A DNA stretch of 41,463 nt from Candidatus Njordarchaeota archaeon (GCA_029856685.1 JAHKKZ010000006.1:1-41463), one strand, 5' to 3'. Shown: positions 1 to 9,364, numbered from the stretch's first letter. Program-made: numbers and translations. Notes: generated by a model from the letters alone, not told the origin.

Positions 1-471
1 GGTGTCATCAATAATTTCTAGAACAGCGGCACCATCAGGTGTTTTCGCTCCTTTAGTGTTATCAATGTACATTCTGTATGTTAAGCTGGGCCATTGAAAG
101 ACATTAGGAATATTAAAATATGGATATATTACTCCATCTGGGATGTTGGATATGTCGGTTGGTGATGTTCTTATGTCGCTCTCCTGTGCGAAAGTTCTCT
201 TCGTTATATAGAAATCCCCGCCTAAGGCGTTGGGATCAAATATCCGAAACCATTCTGGACGTGAAAGAGGTGCATGTCTGAACTTATGGGGCTTAGGAGC
301 CAGCCATGGGGAAAGCACAGAAAGTACCGTCAATGCAACAAGAACTATTAATCCAAAAGCCCCTCTCTTTATTTTGAAGAAACTTTTTATAGCGTATCGT
401 CGCCTCTCTTTTCTAACTTTTTTGTATCTCTCAATAACTTCCTTCGTAGAAAGTTTGGAACTTTCAGACAT
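1..471 (-). CDS. OppC-type ABC transporter permease, N-terminal part (runs off the left edge)
   Basis: The minus strand is open from an ATG at 469-471 to the window edge (157 codons). It starts MSESSKLSTKEVIERYKK, a basic cytoplasmic leader, then one hydrophobic helix near residues 35-52 (AFGLIVLVALTVLSVLSPWL), followed by a hydrophilic extracytoplasmic stretch. This lysine/arginine-rich leader plus one helix plus long loop is the layout of the OppC_N segment of Dpp/Opp permeases. The permease core would lie left of the window. A GGTGG ribosome binding site lies about 6 nt upstream of the ATG. Known family role: one of two membrane subunits of a peptide or oligosaccharide importer. A lone OppD-type ATPase sits at 8301-9332, separated by unrelated genes. 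The substrate cannot be told. Confidence 0.75.
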   Translation of the reverse strand, partial: MSESSKLSTKEVIERYKKVRKERRRYAIKSFFKIKRGAFGLIVLVALTVLSVLSPWLAPKPHKFRHAPLSRPEWFRIFDPNALGGDFYITKRTFAQESDIRTSPTDISNIPDGVIYPYFNIPNVFQWPSLTYRMYIDNTKGAKTPDGAAVLEIIDDT

Positions 472-722
472 TATAGCCACCAGGTCTAATCACGATTGGT
501 TATCACAATATACAATATCTCTGGAAATTAAATATCCAAAAACCTATTTAATTTAATAGCTATTTTACTGGAATTCTGGTCTCCAATAAAGGTAAGGTGA
601 GTAACCTATACAACCATCTGACGTTTTCTTAAAAGAATTATTGAGTCTCTGTATCGGAATTATCCCCTTGGGAATTTTTGAGTATTAAGAAGATGTTTAA
701 TCAATTTTGTTAGGTGATACTT

Positions 723-1961
723 ATGGCCGTGTCCAGCAAACCAGCTATTCTAGGAGGCGAACCTGTTACGAAAATAAGAATACCTTTCACCAAGATAATA
801 CTAACTGATGATGAAGTTCATGTTGTTAATAATATTCTTAAGACAAAAATTTTTGTATGCGGAAGATACACAGAACTTTTGGAGAGAGAGTTTGCCAGAT
901 ATGTAGGTACAAAACATGCTATAGCTGTCAGTAGTGGGACGGCTGGGCTCTTTTTATCTTTCTTAGCATTTAATATTACCTTTAATTCAAAAGTTGTCAC
1001 AACGCCTCTAACCTTTATTGCTTCGGCATCTACAATAATACATGCAGGTGCTGTGCCGATTTTTGTGGATGTCCTTCCAGATGGCAACATTGACCCTAAT
1101 AATGTACGCGAAGTTGATGATTTTGATGCGATATGCCTCGTTCATTTATATGGCCTTCCCGTGGACTTTGATGCTCTAAGCGAAATCGCGAAGGAGAAAA
1201 ATATACCTATTATTGAGGACGCATCCCACGCACATGGTGCAGAATATAAAGGACGTAAGGTGGGCAGTCTCGGTGATATTGCTGTTTTCAGTTTATATCC
1301 CTCCAAAATAATAGCTGCTGGGGGCTGGGGTGGAATAATAACCACTAATGACGATGAAATAGCCGAGAAAATAAGACTACTTAGAGCCCATGGTGAACTA
1401 AGAGTTCTTATAGGAGCTGAAGGAGCCTATGAGTATATCAGACTCGGATATAATATGAGGCTATCCGAAGTCGAAGCCGCAATAGCTTATTTTCAGCTAC
1501 GCAAACTAGACGCCTTTGTGGAAGCCCGCAGAAAAATTGCTCGTTATCTTACGGAGCTCCTATCCGAGATTCCTGGAATAAGAACACCAAGGGAGCCTCC
1601 TAATAAGAAACATGCATTCTATATTTATGCTATTCAGATAGATCCCAAGGTTATTGGATGGTCGCGTGACAGATTTGTTGAGGCATTGAACGCTGAGGGT
1701 ATATCTGCTAGAAAGGGATACCATATACCTCTTCATAAGACCCAGTTTTTCAGAAATATAAATGATTCGAACATAAATTACTTTGCTCGCATCATTAGAT
1801 ATCCAGATTACTCCTCAATGCGTCTTCCAATGGCTGAGTACCTGGCGAGTACTACGGTTTGGCTCCCCCTATATCCGACTATGAGCTATACTGAGGCAGA
1901 ACTTATAGCCAAGGCGATTCGTAAGCTTGTTGATTGGGGAAGAAGGCGTGCTGATAGTTAG
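723..1961 (+). CDS. DegT/DnrJ/EryC1/StrS-family PLP aminotransferase
   Basis: The family transfers an amino group from glutamate to keto-sugars or related carbonyl compounds using PLP. Family signs in order: the N-terminal ILGGEPV stretch, the cofactor region with AVSSGTAGLFLS, IIEDASHAHGAEYKGRKVGS, and SLYPSKIIAAGGWGG with the Schiff-base lysine. The length (about 412 residues) fits the family. I place the start at ATG 723 because GGTGA (713-717) precedes it by 5 nt; an in-frame GTG at 714 overlaps that site. The gene stands alone and meets the helicase operon head-on, sharing four bases of stop codons. Probable role: amino-sugar synthesis, in keeping with other sugar genes here; the substrate is unknown. 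Confidence 0.88.
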   Translation: MAVSSKPAILGGEPVTKIRIPFTKIILTDDEVHVVNNILKTKIFVCGRYTELLEREFARYVGTKHAIAVSSGTAGLFLSFLAFNITFNSKVVTTPLTFIASASTIIHAGAVPIFVDVLPDGNIDPNNVREVDDFDAICLVHLYGLPVDFDALSEIAKEKNIPIIEDASHAHGAEYKGRKVGSLGDIAVFSLYPSKIIAAGGWGGIITTNDDEIAEKIRLLRAHGELRVLIGAEGAYEYIRLGYNMRLSEVEAAIAYFQLRKLDAFVEARRKIARYLTELLSEIPGIRTPREPPNKKHAFYIYAIQIDPKVIGWSRDRFVEALNAEGISARKGYHIPLHKTQFFRNINDSNINYFARIIRYPDYSSMRLPMAEYLASTTVWLPLYPTMSYTEAELIAKAIRKLVDWGRRRADS

Positions 1962-3985
1962 TCTATTTGTACTCCTGGTTCCCAGCGGATTTTCCGTATC
2001 GCTGGGATGCCATATTTTTTTATTACGTAATCCGCGATTTCTCTAACTAATTTTAGGCCCCCACGCTTTTTGGCCATCGATTCTTCTACAGTGTTTTCTG
2101 ATACCAATTCATATACCCAAGCCACTTTTGTTTTCTGTGGATCTAATCTAAGAACACGTCCTACTCGCTGAATAAATTCTCTTTCCTGCTTCGAACCACC
2201 AACTATTATTGCAACAGACGCATCACCTATATCTACCCCTTCTTCCGCTTTACGAATAATAACTAACACTTGTAGTATGCATGCTTTAAATTTCCTTACA
2301 ATCCTTTCTTCCTCACTTCTCGAGGTTTCAGCTGTAAGTGCTACTGCTGGGGCTATCTTATTGACCTCCCTCGCTATCTGCTTTGCAAAACGAATTGTTG
2401 GTGCAAAGATGAATATCTTCTCATTTCTATGTTTCTCTACTATTGCCTTTATGACCTCGATTTTGGTGGGGTTTTCCTGGGCAACAGCTATCATTCGGTT
2501 GATGAGCTGTTTGCGTTTTAACTCATTGGTTTCTAAATCAACCTCCCGTGCTATGCTATGATACTCCAAAATTTTTTCAGGTGGTAATGGAACATAGATG
2601 CGTCTATACACCATAGGGGCTACGAGTCCTTGTCTTACCAATTCAGAGTATGTTATTGAGTACACAATATTTCCAGCAAGTTTAAAGAGTAGGACTTCAT
2701 TTTTGTCCCTCCTCTTAGGGGTTGCGGATAAAGCCATTTTGTATGGAGCTCTAAGATTCATAGCTACCCTTCTAAATGTTCTTGCTGGCACATGGTGACA
2801 TTCATCGTAAATTACTAGCCAAAACCTTCCGCTTAAAATCTCGATGTTTTTAACTCCTGACTGATAGGTAGCTACTGTTATATCTTTTATGTCCTTCTCT
2901 CCGCCTCCTAGAACCCCAATTTTATGTTTCAAAACACCAGCGAACTGAGCTATTTTTTCTCTCCACTGATTCAGCAGCCATAGGTTAGGCACAAATATTA
3001 TTGTTGGTACTTTTAATCTAACAATAGCGGCTATGGCAACAATTGTTTTTCCGCCTCCTGTAGGAAACACAATAGTTCCTTTGTTGCCATTCTCTACCCA
3101 CTTCATGAGAGCTTGAAGTTGATGCGGATACAACTTAAAGTTTTCTTTTAGGTAATCTAATTTCTGTTCGGGAAGCTGATAATCCACATCGACCTCAAAG
3201 CCATACTTTTCGAGAACCTCCTCTACGAATCCTGCTGCGAAGGGGGGTAGGTATATATCCAGGCATCCGCCTCTTTCAAATATTTTATAGGCATCTATTA
3301 TGCGCTCTTCGTAACCGCCTTCTGCGGATTCAACATAGTAGCATATTGTGCCTAACTCTTTTATCTCGTTGATAAGTTCTTCGGAGATAGGCTTAGGTAT
3401 TCGGATTATTATTCTATTTCGCTTAGTCACTCTGATTCTGACAATTTGTTTTGGTCTTTCTGGTATTGCTTCCATTAAGGCTTCTCGAAGTGGAAGCGGC
3501 AGTTTATCTATCGCTCTAGAATCCATTATTTCATAGACTCTACTAAGCTTTATTGCTAGATACATTACTGGTATTTCACCTATGTCGTTGATGGATACAG
3601 ATCTTTCAACTAATCTTATTGGAAGAAGACCACGATCGACCTGCTTCACTATCTCGTATGGATCTTCGCCTATCACCAACAAATATATCATATCGTTCTC
3701 ATTATCAATGATACTTTTGGGCACTCCTCCCATGAGTTTCTCAATAACTTCTAAAAGTCTATAGGCATACACCTGATCCACATATATCAGTTTCTTGTTT
3801 ATGAAACTAATGAATTCATCGATTCTGCTAAATATGCGCCAAGAGATAATCCAGATTTTTTGCTCTGGATCCCACCTAGCAATACGTTTCAGATATTTTG
3901 CTAATTCTTTTATCGTCTCCCATGGAAACTCCCTTGATGACTCTATTAGTGTGTCTCCTATTTTTATTCGTTGTTTAGCACCCAT
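1958..3985 (-). CDS. Long XPB/RAD25-like superfamily 2 DNA helicase
   Basis: An SF2 ATPase with PTGGGKT (residues 308-314), DECHH (394-398), SATPKRR (420-426) and a motif VI of the form QRVGRVLRLDP. The motor domains start only after residue 280 and look like archaeal XPB. The 280-residue N-terminus is longer than in usual archaeal XPB (about 450-500 residues in all). It seems to hold two similar wound regions (about 8-65 and 182-275), each with alternating beta and charged helix, perhaps damage-recognition-like domains; this is inference. It is last in a minus-strand operon after the HD protein (54-bp gap). ATG 3985 has AGGG about 9 nt upstream. XPB's usual archaeal partner Bax1 is not next to it. 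Likely role: DNA unwinding or remodelling in repair or transcription. Confidence 0.83.
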   Translation of the reverse strand: MGAKQRIKIGDTLIESSREFPWETIKELAKYLKRIARWDPEQKIWIISWRIFSRIDEFISFINKKLIYVDQVYAYRLLEVIEKLMGGVPKSIIDNENDMIYLLVIGEDPYEIVKQVDRGLLPIRLVERSVSINDIGEIPVMYLAIKLSRVYEIMDSRAIDKLPLPLREALMEAIPERPKQIVRIRVTKRNRIIIRIPKPISEELINEIKELGTICYYVESAEGGYEERIIDAYKIFERGGCLDIYLPPFAAGFVEEVLEKYGFEVDVDYQLPEQKLDYLKENFKLYPHQLQALMKWVENGNKGTIVFPTGGGKTIVAIAAIVRLKVPTIIFVPNLWLLNQWREKIAQFAGVLKHKIGVLGGGEKDIKDITVATYQSGVKNIEILSGRFWLVIYDECHHVPARTFRRVAMNLRAPYKMALSATPKRRDKNEVLLFKLAGNIVYSITYSELVRQGLVAPMVYRRIYVPLPPEKILEYHSIAREVDLETNELKRKQLINRMIAVAQENPTKIEVIKAIVEKHRNEKIFIFAPTIRFAKQIAREVNKIAPAVALTAETSRSEEERIVRKFKACILQVLVIIRKAEEGVDIGDASVAIIVGGSKQEREFIQRVGRVLRLDPQKTKVAWVYELVSENTVEESMAKKRGGLKLVREIADYVIKKYGIPAIRKIRWEPGVQID

Positions 3986-4039
3986 ATTTTTTCCCTAGAT
4001 ACCTTAATGTATACGGTCATGTTTAATCAAGATTCATTT

Positions 4040-5665
4040 TTACATAGTTACGGTCCATGTTATGCTGGAATATTTCTTTATGAAAGCACTCTTTATTTCA
4101 TCTTCGATTCCACTAACAATTTGTGAGATTTTTCTTCTAAGCATATCCACACTTAGACCTGTATGTCTTATTGCCTCTATTTTCATGAGAACTCTAAACA
4201 CCGCGAGATCCGATATTCTCGCACCAGAAACTATCCAGGCATGAGCTTCATGAACATTAACAATTGTTTGTTTTTCAGCATCAACGATAGGAAACGCTGC
4301 TCGGGGCAGATATGGATTCAAGGGAAAGAATTTTATTGGAGGCGAGTCAATGATTATATCCTCTGGGGATATTCCTAAGCTTTCAGCTATATCTTTTCTG
4401 AGCTTATTTGTTATTTCATCAAAATCCTTCGCACATTTCACCCGCTCTATCTCTGCGGGGTCTATTGTTATTTCTAATGCAAAGACTTCCTTTAAGTGGG
4501 GTCTACGATATAAGATTCTTCTGGCATATTCCACTAGTGTTGGTATTCCGCTCTCAATAGCCTTAAATAGAATGTAGCTATCATCGAGCTTCGCTAGTTC
4601 CTCTATTGCTTGTTCCTCGCCCTTAGCTACTCCGATGAGGATACTATCAAAATCTATTATTTCTCTCCTATATATTTCTCGGATAAGATCTTTAACGGCG
4701 TAGTCCATAAGCCTCGAGAACTTATGGAAATATACGTTGTTGAATAGCCACATTCTCGAATATAGATAGGCTCTGAGAGCTCCCAAAGCCTTTCTGAGAA
4801 GACCTATCATTAGATTTTCTGAGTCTGGGGATTCTCGCCTAAGTATTATTGAAAACATAAATAATCTGTCTACATCTATTTTGCCATATTCAATAGCTCC
4901 TGTGAAGTACGAGTCTCTTAAACAGAAATCTATTATGTCGGCGGGATACAGAAATTCTTTGACAACATGCCTTAGAACAACATATATGTCTCTTTTATGC
5001 TTCTCAGCTTTGCTGGGAGCCATTATCGCATCAACAGCTTCTAGAAGAACATCAGTGTTTATACCTATTTCCTCGTAGTTTTCTCTAACAAATCTCTCGA
5101 TGATATCTCGGAGGTAGTTTCGGTATATAAAATATCCTGTATCCTCATGCGAATATATCCCTACACTCTGAATGTTTCTGCTATTGGCTATTATTGCCTC
5201 ATCAAACGCGTGTGAAAAGGGCATATGACCGATATCATGTAAGAGCCCACCGAGCCGCGCAGCCATTAGAAGTGAGAGTAATGTTGATGAATTATCTATC
5301 CCTAAATCCTCGAAGGATGGGACATCAAATTTTATTTTCCTCAAAAGTTCTAGTGTTTCCTGATTCTGGAATGAATGTGTCATTCGAAGAAGAGCAAGAG
5401 CAAATTTTCCTGCGAGGTGCATAACACCTAAAGAATGTAGGAATCTCGTATGTGTCGCACCAGGATAGACACTATAAGCCACCTGGAGCTGATGTATTCT
5501 TCGCAGTCTTTGAAAAATTTCACTATCAATTACTAGTTCTTCAAGTTTAGAGAATGGTATATATATATGTATTGGATCCCTAATGTACTTATGTACAAGC
5601 TTCGATTGAAGCCCATAGTCGTGAAGTTCCAATATAGTTAAATCGCCCATTCTAATAGACGTCAC
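4040..5665 (-). CDS. HD-domain phosphohydrolase (dGTPase/SAMHD1-like family)
   Basis: The metal-binding HD motifs are visible: TRFLHSLGV (His77), LLHDIGHMPFSH (HD at 143-144, His147, His152) and later PADIIDFCLRDS, matching the last Asp of the family. Together with HEDTGYFI this is the pattern of the COG1078/YwfO/SAMHD1-type subfamily, whose members hydrolyse dNTPs or related phosphoesters. The length of 541 residues includes a C-terminal accessory region. The GTG start at 5665 overlaps the stop of the upstream gene (GTGA), with a GGCGGGG site just before it; ATG 5650 is an alternative. Being between a TIM-barrel protein and an XPB-like helicase suggests, but does not prove, a role in nucleotide pool or DNA end processing. 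Confidence 0.87.
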   Translation of the reverse strand: MTSIRMGDLTILELHDYGLQSKLVHKYIRDPIHIYIPFSKLEELVIDSEIFQRLRRIHQLQVAYSVYPGATHTRFLHSLGVMHLAGKFALALLRMTHSFQNQETLELLRKIKFDVPSFEDLGIDNSSTLLSLLMAARLGGLLHDIGHMPFSHAFDEAIIANSRNIQSVGIYSHEDTGYFIYRNYLRDIIERFVRENYEEIGINTDVLLEAVDAIMAPSKAEKHKRDIYVVLRHVVKEFLYPADIIDFCLRDSYFTGAIEYGKIDVDRLFMFSIILRRESPDSENLMIGLLRKALGALRAYLYSRMWLFNNVYFHKFSRLMDYAVKDLIREIYRREIIDFDSILIGVAKGEEQAIEELAKLDDSYILFKAIESGIPTLVEYARRILYRRPHLKEVFALEITIDPAEIERVKCAKDFDEITNKLRKDIAESLGISPEDIIIDSPPIKFFPLNPYLPRAAFPIVDAEKQTIVNVHEAHAWIVSGARISDLAVFRVLMKIEAIRHTGLSVDMLRRKISQIVSGIEDEIKSAFIKKYSSITWTVTM

Positions 5666-6555
5666 CCCGCCTCACCATACTGCTGTCCGATAGATTCGCG
5701 TTCTTCGATGATCTCTGGGTGCAGTTTTTCATATACTATTGTTTCTAGGTACTCCCTAGACAGCAGGGCACCTTCCTTGTCTGAAACTTCAAAAACGAGA
5801 GTTTTCTTTATGTCCAATCGAAGTAGAATATCTACGAATTCATGCCAATTTATTATCCCTTCGCCACAAGCTAACATGTCTTTGCCTATCTCTGGGTTAA
5901 CATCGCGGACATGAAAAGATATTATCCTGTCCTTAAACCTACTTATTACATCTATCATTGGAAGATTAGGAAAACCTGCTAGTTGTGCCGTGTCTATCAC
6001 AACTGCGATATATTTGTTATCATCGAATCTATTCAACACTTTATCTAGAAGCGCAGGGTGTCCCAAATCAAAGTAACCGCTTCTGAGCTCCATGCCCACG
6101 ATAACACCCAATTCTTCCGCAAGTGAGAGGATTTGACTTAATGAATCGCAAAGCTTTTCAAAAGCCCTTTTCCATAGGACTTTTGTTGGATAAAATTTGA
6201 AGCCAAGATGCACCGTTATCCACTTAGCAGATATTGCACGAGCGAAATGAAGAGCATTTATAACTTCATCAATAGCAAATCTTCTCACTCTCTCGCTGAG
6301 ATTTGCGAGATCTATTGAGTAGTATGGAGCATGAACCGAGAGAGAAATTTTATTCCTATGGCTTAGCTCACGAATTTTCCCTATTTCCTCGTCAGAGATA
6401 TATACAACATGATGCACACCATCTGCGACTATCTCTACATGTTCAAATCCGTGTTTTATCGCGAATTCGGTTGCATCAAGTAGAGTCTCATTACGCCTTA
6501 GATTAAGTATCGATGTCGATATACCATACTTAAATGCAAAAACTTGCGCAGACAT
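5662..6555 (-). CDS. Sugar phosphate isomerase/epimerase-like TIM barrel (AP_endonuc_2 superfamily)
   Basis: The protein (about 297 residues) shows the xylose-isomerase-like barrel pattern: HGFEHVEIVADG, LSVHAPYYSIDLANLS, WITVHLGFKFYP, VGMELRSGYFDLGHP, VVIDTAQLAGFPN, IISFHVRDVNPEIG and TLVFEVSDKEGA. The Glu, His and Asp residues at strand ends are candidate metal ligands. The superfamily covers sugar isomerases and endonuclease IV; a repair role is possible from its helicase neighbour but is not shown. I chose ATG 6555, with GGTG 7 nt upstream, over TTG 6561. It is first in the three-gene minus-strand operon and its stop overlaps the HD gene start by 4 nt. Confidence 0.75.
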   Translation of the reverse strand: MSAQVFAFKYGISTSILNLRRNETLLDATEFAIKHGFEHVEIVADGVHHVVYISDEEIGKIRELSHRNKISLSVHAPYYSIDLANLSERVRRFAIDEVINALHFARAISAKWITVHLGFKFYPTKVLWKRAFEKLCDSLSQILSLAEELGVIVGMELRSGYFDLGHPALLDKVLNRFDDNKYIAVVIDTAQLAGFPNLPMIDVISRFKDRIISFHVRDVNPEIGKDMLACGEGIINWHEFVDILLRLDIKKTLVFEVSDKEGALLSREYLETIVYEKLHPEIIEERESIGQQYGEAG

Positions 6556-6782
6556 AATCAAACACCGTCTAATTTGCTATTAAGTCTTTTTCGGTAATAA
6601 AGAGCCAAAAACAGTTCGGAATTTCCTTATGCCCTTCCCCTCGACATCAAAAACAGCCTAGAAAAACAAAATGCTTTTCAAGACTTTGTTCTATCTCAGG
6701 CAGGATTTTTTAGTCTTATGAACATGATTCTTAATTACATAATATCTGCGAGAAGTTTTTGTAGAATAACTAAGTGATAATA

Positions 6783-8039
6783 ATGCTAGGAGATAGCTAT
6801 CTGGTCTGGAGAAAGTTTCTGAAGGGAATAGAGCTGAGACTTGATGAATACAGACATCTCTGCCGTACTATTATGGATGGTAAATATTCTGACATGGTGT
6901 TAGCAACAATAATTGCAAGGATGTACTACAAACCCCTCAGTATTGATGAGATCTACAAATTGGTATTAGCGTTCGTTGAGACGGGGGATACTCTCGAATT
7001 TCCTGGCAGATATATCGTAGACAAACATTCTATTGGAGGCGTTCCTGGAAATAAGGTATCCCTTATCGTTGTGCCGATAGTAGCTGCTACAGGCCTAAAA
7101 ATCCCAAAGACATCAACAAGGTCTATTACTACTATAGGAACCGCTGAAAAAATGGAGATCTTTGCACCAGTGGATCTGACAGCGGATGAAGTCATGGAGG
7201 TTATTAAGAAGGCGAATGGATGTATTGTATCAACAAGAAAACTGAATCTTGCTCCTGTTGATGATATTCTCCTTGAGGTTCAAGGTGCCATTCAGCTGAA
7301 TCCCACTTCGTTGATGATAGCATCTATTCTTGCAAAAAAGAAGGCTATGGGCATAAAATATTTGGTTCTGGATATACCCCAAGGACGTGGAACAAAAGTT
7401 AGAACAATACGTGAGGCCACGATATTAGCCAATAAGTTTTTAGTTGTTGCGAATCAGCTGGGGATCACACTTAGGTGTGCGATAACATATGGTGAGCAGC
7501 CCGTAGGTCACACAGTAGGAGTTGCTTTAGAGGCTTTAGAAGCTTTGGAAACTCTGGAGGGAGGTCGACCTTCAACATCACTCATTGAGAAGTCAACGGG
7601 TCTTGCTGGAATTTTATTTGAGCTCGTTGGGATTACTGAGAAAGGACAAAGATTGGCTAAGAACATATTAGAATCTGGAAAAGCACTTAGAAAATTTAGG
7701 GAGATTGTTGAAGCCCAAGGTGGGAATCCAAATATTAGAAAGGATGATATTCCCATCGGAAGCTATGTGGCTGAGATAAGGGCAAATGCGAATGGCTATG
7801 TCGTTCAGATAGACAATCAGTTAATTATGGAGATAGCACGAAGAGCAGGGGCTCCTCAAGATATAGGGGCAGGAGTAGTAATTCCTTTTAAAGGAGGGAG
7901 ATATGTAAGAGAAAATGATGTTATTCTCAAAATATATTCTAATAATGAAGCAAGACTCGACAAAGCAAAGCGATTTGCGGAGGAAAACATGCCAATAGTG
8001 ATAGAGGGAGCCATCAGAAAAATAGTTTCGACATACTAA
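6783..8039 (+). CDS. Thymidine/AMP phosphorylase-family enzyme (short form)
   Basis: The glycosyltransferase family 3 core is clear: DKHSIGGVPGNKVS (phosphate/base site), TGLKIPKTSTRSIT, GTAEKMEIFAPVDL, LNLAPVDDILLEV, and a C-terminal barrel-sandwich-like part (ANANGYVVQIDN). It resembles archaeal AMP phosphorylase (DeoA-like), which is about 500 residues with an N-terminal domain of roughly 85 residues. This protein begins directly at the helical domain (about 418 residues), so that domain is absent. The usual SPAGTADTMEV region reads TIGTAEKMEI here. Reaction: phosphorolysis of a nucleoside or nucleotide; substrate open. ATG 6783 has GTGAT 4-5 nt upstream (6774-6778), preferred to GTG 6774. 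The gene appears monocistronic. Confidence 0.82.
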   Translation: MLGDSYLVWRKFLKGIELRLDEYRHLCRTIMDGKYSDMVLATIIARMYYKPLSIDEIYKLVLAFVETGDTLEFPGRYIVDKHSIGGVPGNKVSLIVVPIVAATGLKIPKTSTRSITTIGTAEKMEIFAPVDLTADEVMEVIKKANGCIVSTRKLNLAPVDDILLEVQGAIQLNPTSLMIASILAKKKAMGIKYLVLDIPQGRGTKVRTIREATILANKFLVVANQLGITLRCAITYGEQPVGHTVGVALEALEALETLEGGRPSTSLIEKSTGLAGILFELVGITEKGQRLAKNILESGKALRKFREIVEAQGGNPNIRKDDIPIGSYVAEIRANANGYVVQIDNQLIMEIARRAGAPQDIGAGVVIPFKGGRYVRENDVILKIYSNNEARLDKAKRFAEENMPIVIEGAIRKIVSTY

Positions 8040-8300
8040 CTCACTAATCCATATATTTATATGCAAAACCTTCTTGGATTGACATGTCTCAGATGAAATA
8101 TGTTTGTTTCTTAGCATTCATATAATCCTATTCCTTTTGATCCTTCAAAATATATTCTGAGACTCTTAAAGCTCTTTAGAATCTCAATTACTCCCAACAT
8201 GTTTGGGAATTTTCATGGGAGTTCTAAGTTATAAAAATAGAAAGACAAATAGTAGAGATCCATAAGAGTAGGGTTCAAAATTGTGGAACAAAAACAGGAA
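8040..8300. other. Convergent intergenic region with inverted repeats
   Basis: No gene is seen between the ends of the phosphorylase and oppD genes. Two nested inverted repeats lie here: ACTCCCA (8190-8196) with TGGGAGT (8216-8222), and inside it TCCCAA with TTGGGA (8192-8208, five-base loop). They compete for the same bases. A TATA-like TTATAAAAAT at about 8229-8238 follows on the plus strand with no convincing ORF behind it. This could be a two-way terminator, an operator or a small transcript start. Confidence 0.4.
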
Positions 8301-9332
8301 TTATTCGCCAAACTCTATTTTCTCCCAGTACTCGCCCCAAACTTCAAATGGATCTAGGTCTGCGAGATCCTCAGCAAAGTGACACATCACACGTCTACCA
8401 TCAATGATGCGATATTCAGGCAGAGCTTCCCTACAAATATCCTTAGCCATAGGACACCGATCCACGAATGGGCAGTGCTTAATAGGAATCCTAAGGTCTG
8501 GAGGGGAGCCTGGAATCGAAACAATTCTGCCCTCTTCAATTCTAGTTGGCGATGGAACCGCGGCAATAAGACCTTTTGTATATGGATGAGCTGGACGCTT
8601 ATAGATGCTAACAACGTCACCATCCTCTACAATATATCCAGCGTACATCACAGAGACCCTATCGCTCATCTCAGCGACGCATGCCAGATCATGTGAGATA
8701 TATATCATGCTCATTCCATAGCGTCTTTGTAGCTTCTTTAGAAGATCTAGAATCTGCGCCTGGATTGTGACGTCTAGTGCTGTTGTAGGCTCATCCGCAA
8801 TTAGTAGCGATGGGTTCATCGCTATTGCCATTGCTATTACTACCCTTTGTTTCATTCCTCCTGATAGTTGGTGTGGATAGTCATTCATTCGTGCTGGATC
8901 TAGTCCTACTTCGATAAAGAGCTCTCGAACAATTTCATATGCCTCCTCTTTTGAGATCCCCTCGTGGTATATTAGAGGTTCGGCGACTTGGTCTCCGACT
9001 TTGAATACGGGGTTTAGTGAGTTCATTGCTCCTTGAAAGACCATTGCTATTTCGCTCCATAGAATTTTACGCATTCGCACGTCAGGTATTTCCAGAATAT
9101 TTTCTCCTTTGAATATCACTTGCCCACTTTCTACGTACCCATTTGCTGGTAATAGCCTCATTATTGCAAGCGATGTTGTCGATTTCCCACATCCGCTTTC
9201 TCCTACAAGTCCTAGAGTTTCGCCTTCTCTTACCTTGAAGCTAACATTATTAGCCGCATATACTGTATAAGGTCCCAGTTTGTATCTGACATTTAGATTT
9301 TTTACGTCCAAAATAACATTTTCCTCCGACAT
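8301..9332 (-). CDS. OppD/DppD-type ABC transporter ATP-binding protein
   Basis: Walker [10 protein letters not shown] (44-52), Q-loop [11 protein letters not shown], signature LSGGMKQRV (155-163), Walker B LLIADEPT (175-182) and the switch histidine in ISHDLA are complete. The C-terminus carries the oligopeptide-transporter extension with [15 protein letters not shown], the Cys cluster typical of OppD/DppD. The length of 343 residues is normal. ATG 9332 follows GGTGAT by 3 nt. It would energise uptake of peptides or sugars together with OppB/OppC and OppF, but no such gene is adjacent; only the OppC start at 1-471 is in the window. Immediately upstream is the GC-rich structured block at 9377-9610. 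Confidence 0.93.
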   Translation of the reverse strand: MSEENVILDVKNLNVRYKLGPYTVYAANNVSFKVREGETLGLVGESGCGKSTTSLAIMRLLPANGYVESGQVIFKGENILEIPDVRMRKILWSEIAMVFQGAMNSLNPVFKVGDQVAEPLIYHEGISKEEAYEIVRELFIEVGLDPARMNDYPHQLSGGMKQRVVIAMAIAMNPSLLIADEPTTALDVTIQAQILDLLKKLQRRYGMSMIYISHDLACVAEMSDRVSVMYAGYIVEDGDVVSIYKRPAHPYTKGLIAAVPSPTRIEEGRIVSIPGSPPDLRIPIKHCPFVDRCPMAKDICREALPEYRIIDGRRVMCHFAEDLADLDPFEVWGEYWEKIEFGE

Positions 9333-9364
9333 GATATCACCCTACACTTTAAGCCCCCTACTAA

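Noticed and set aside
230-556. 108-codon plus-strand frame at the left edge
   Set aside because: It lies mostly opposite the OppC-type start, which has a ribosome site, basic leader and membrane helix; the plus frame has no recognisable features.
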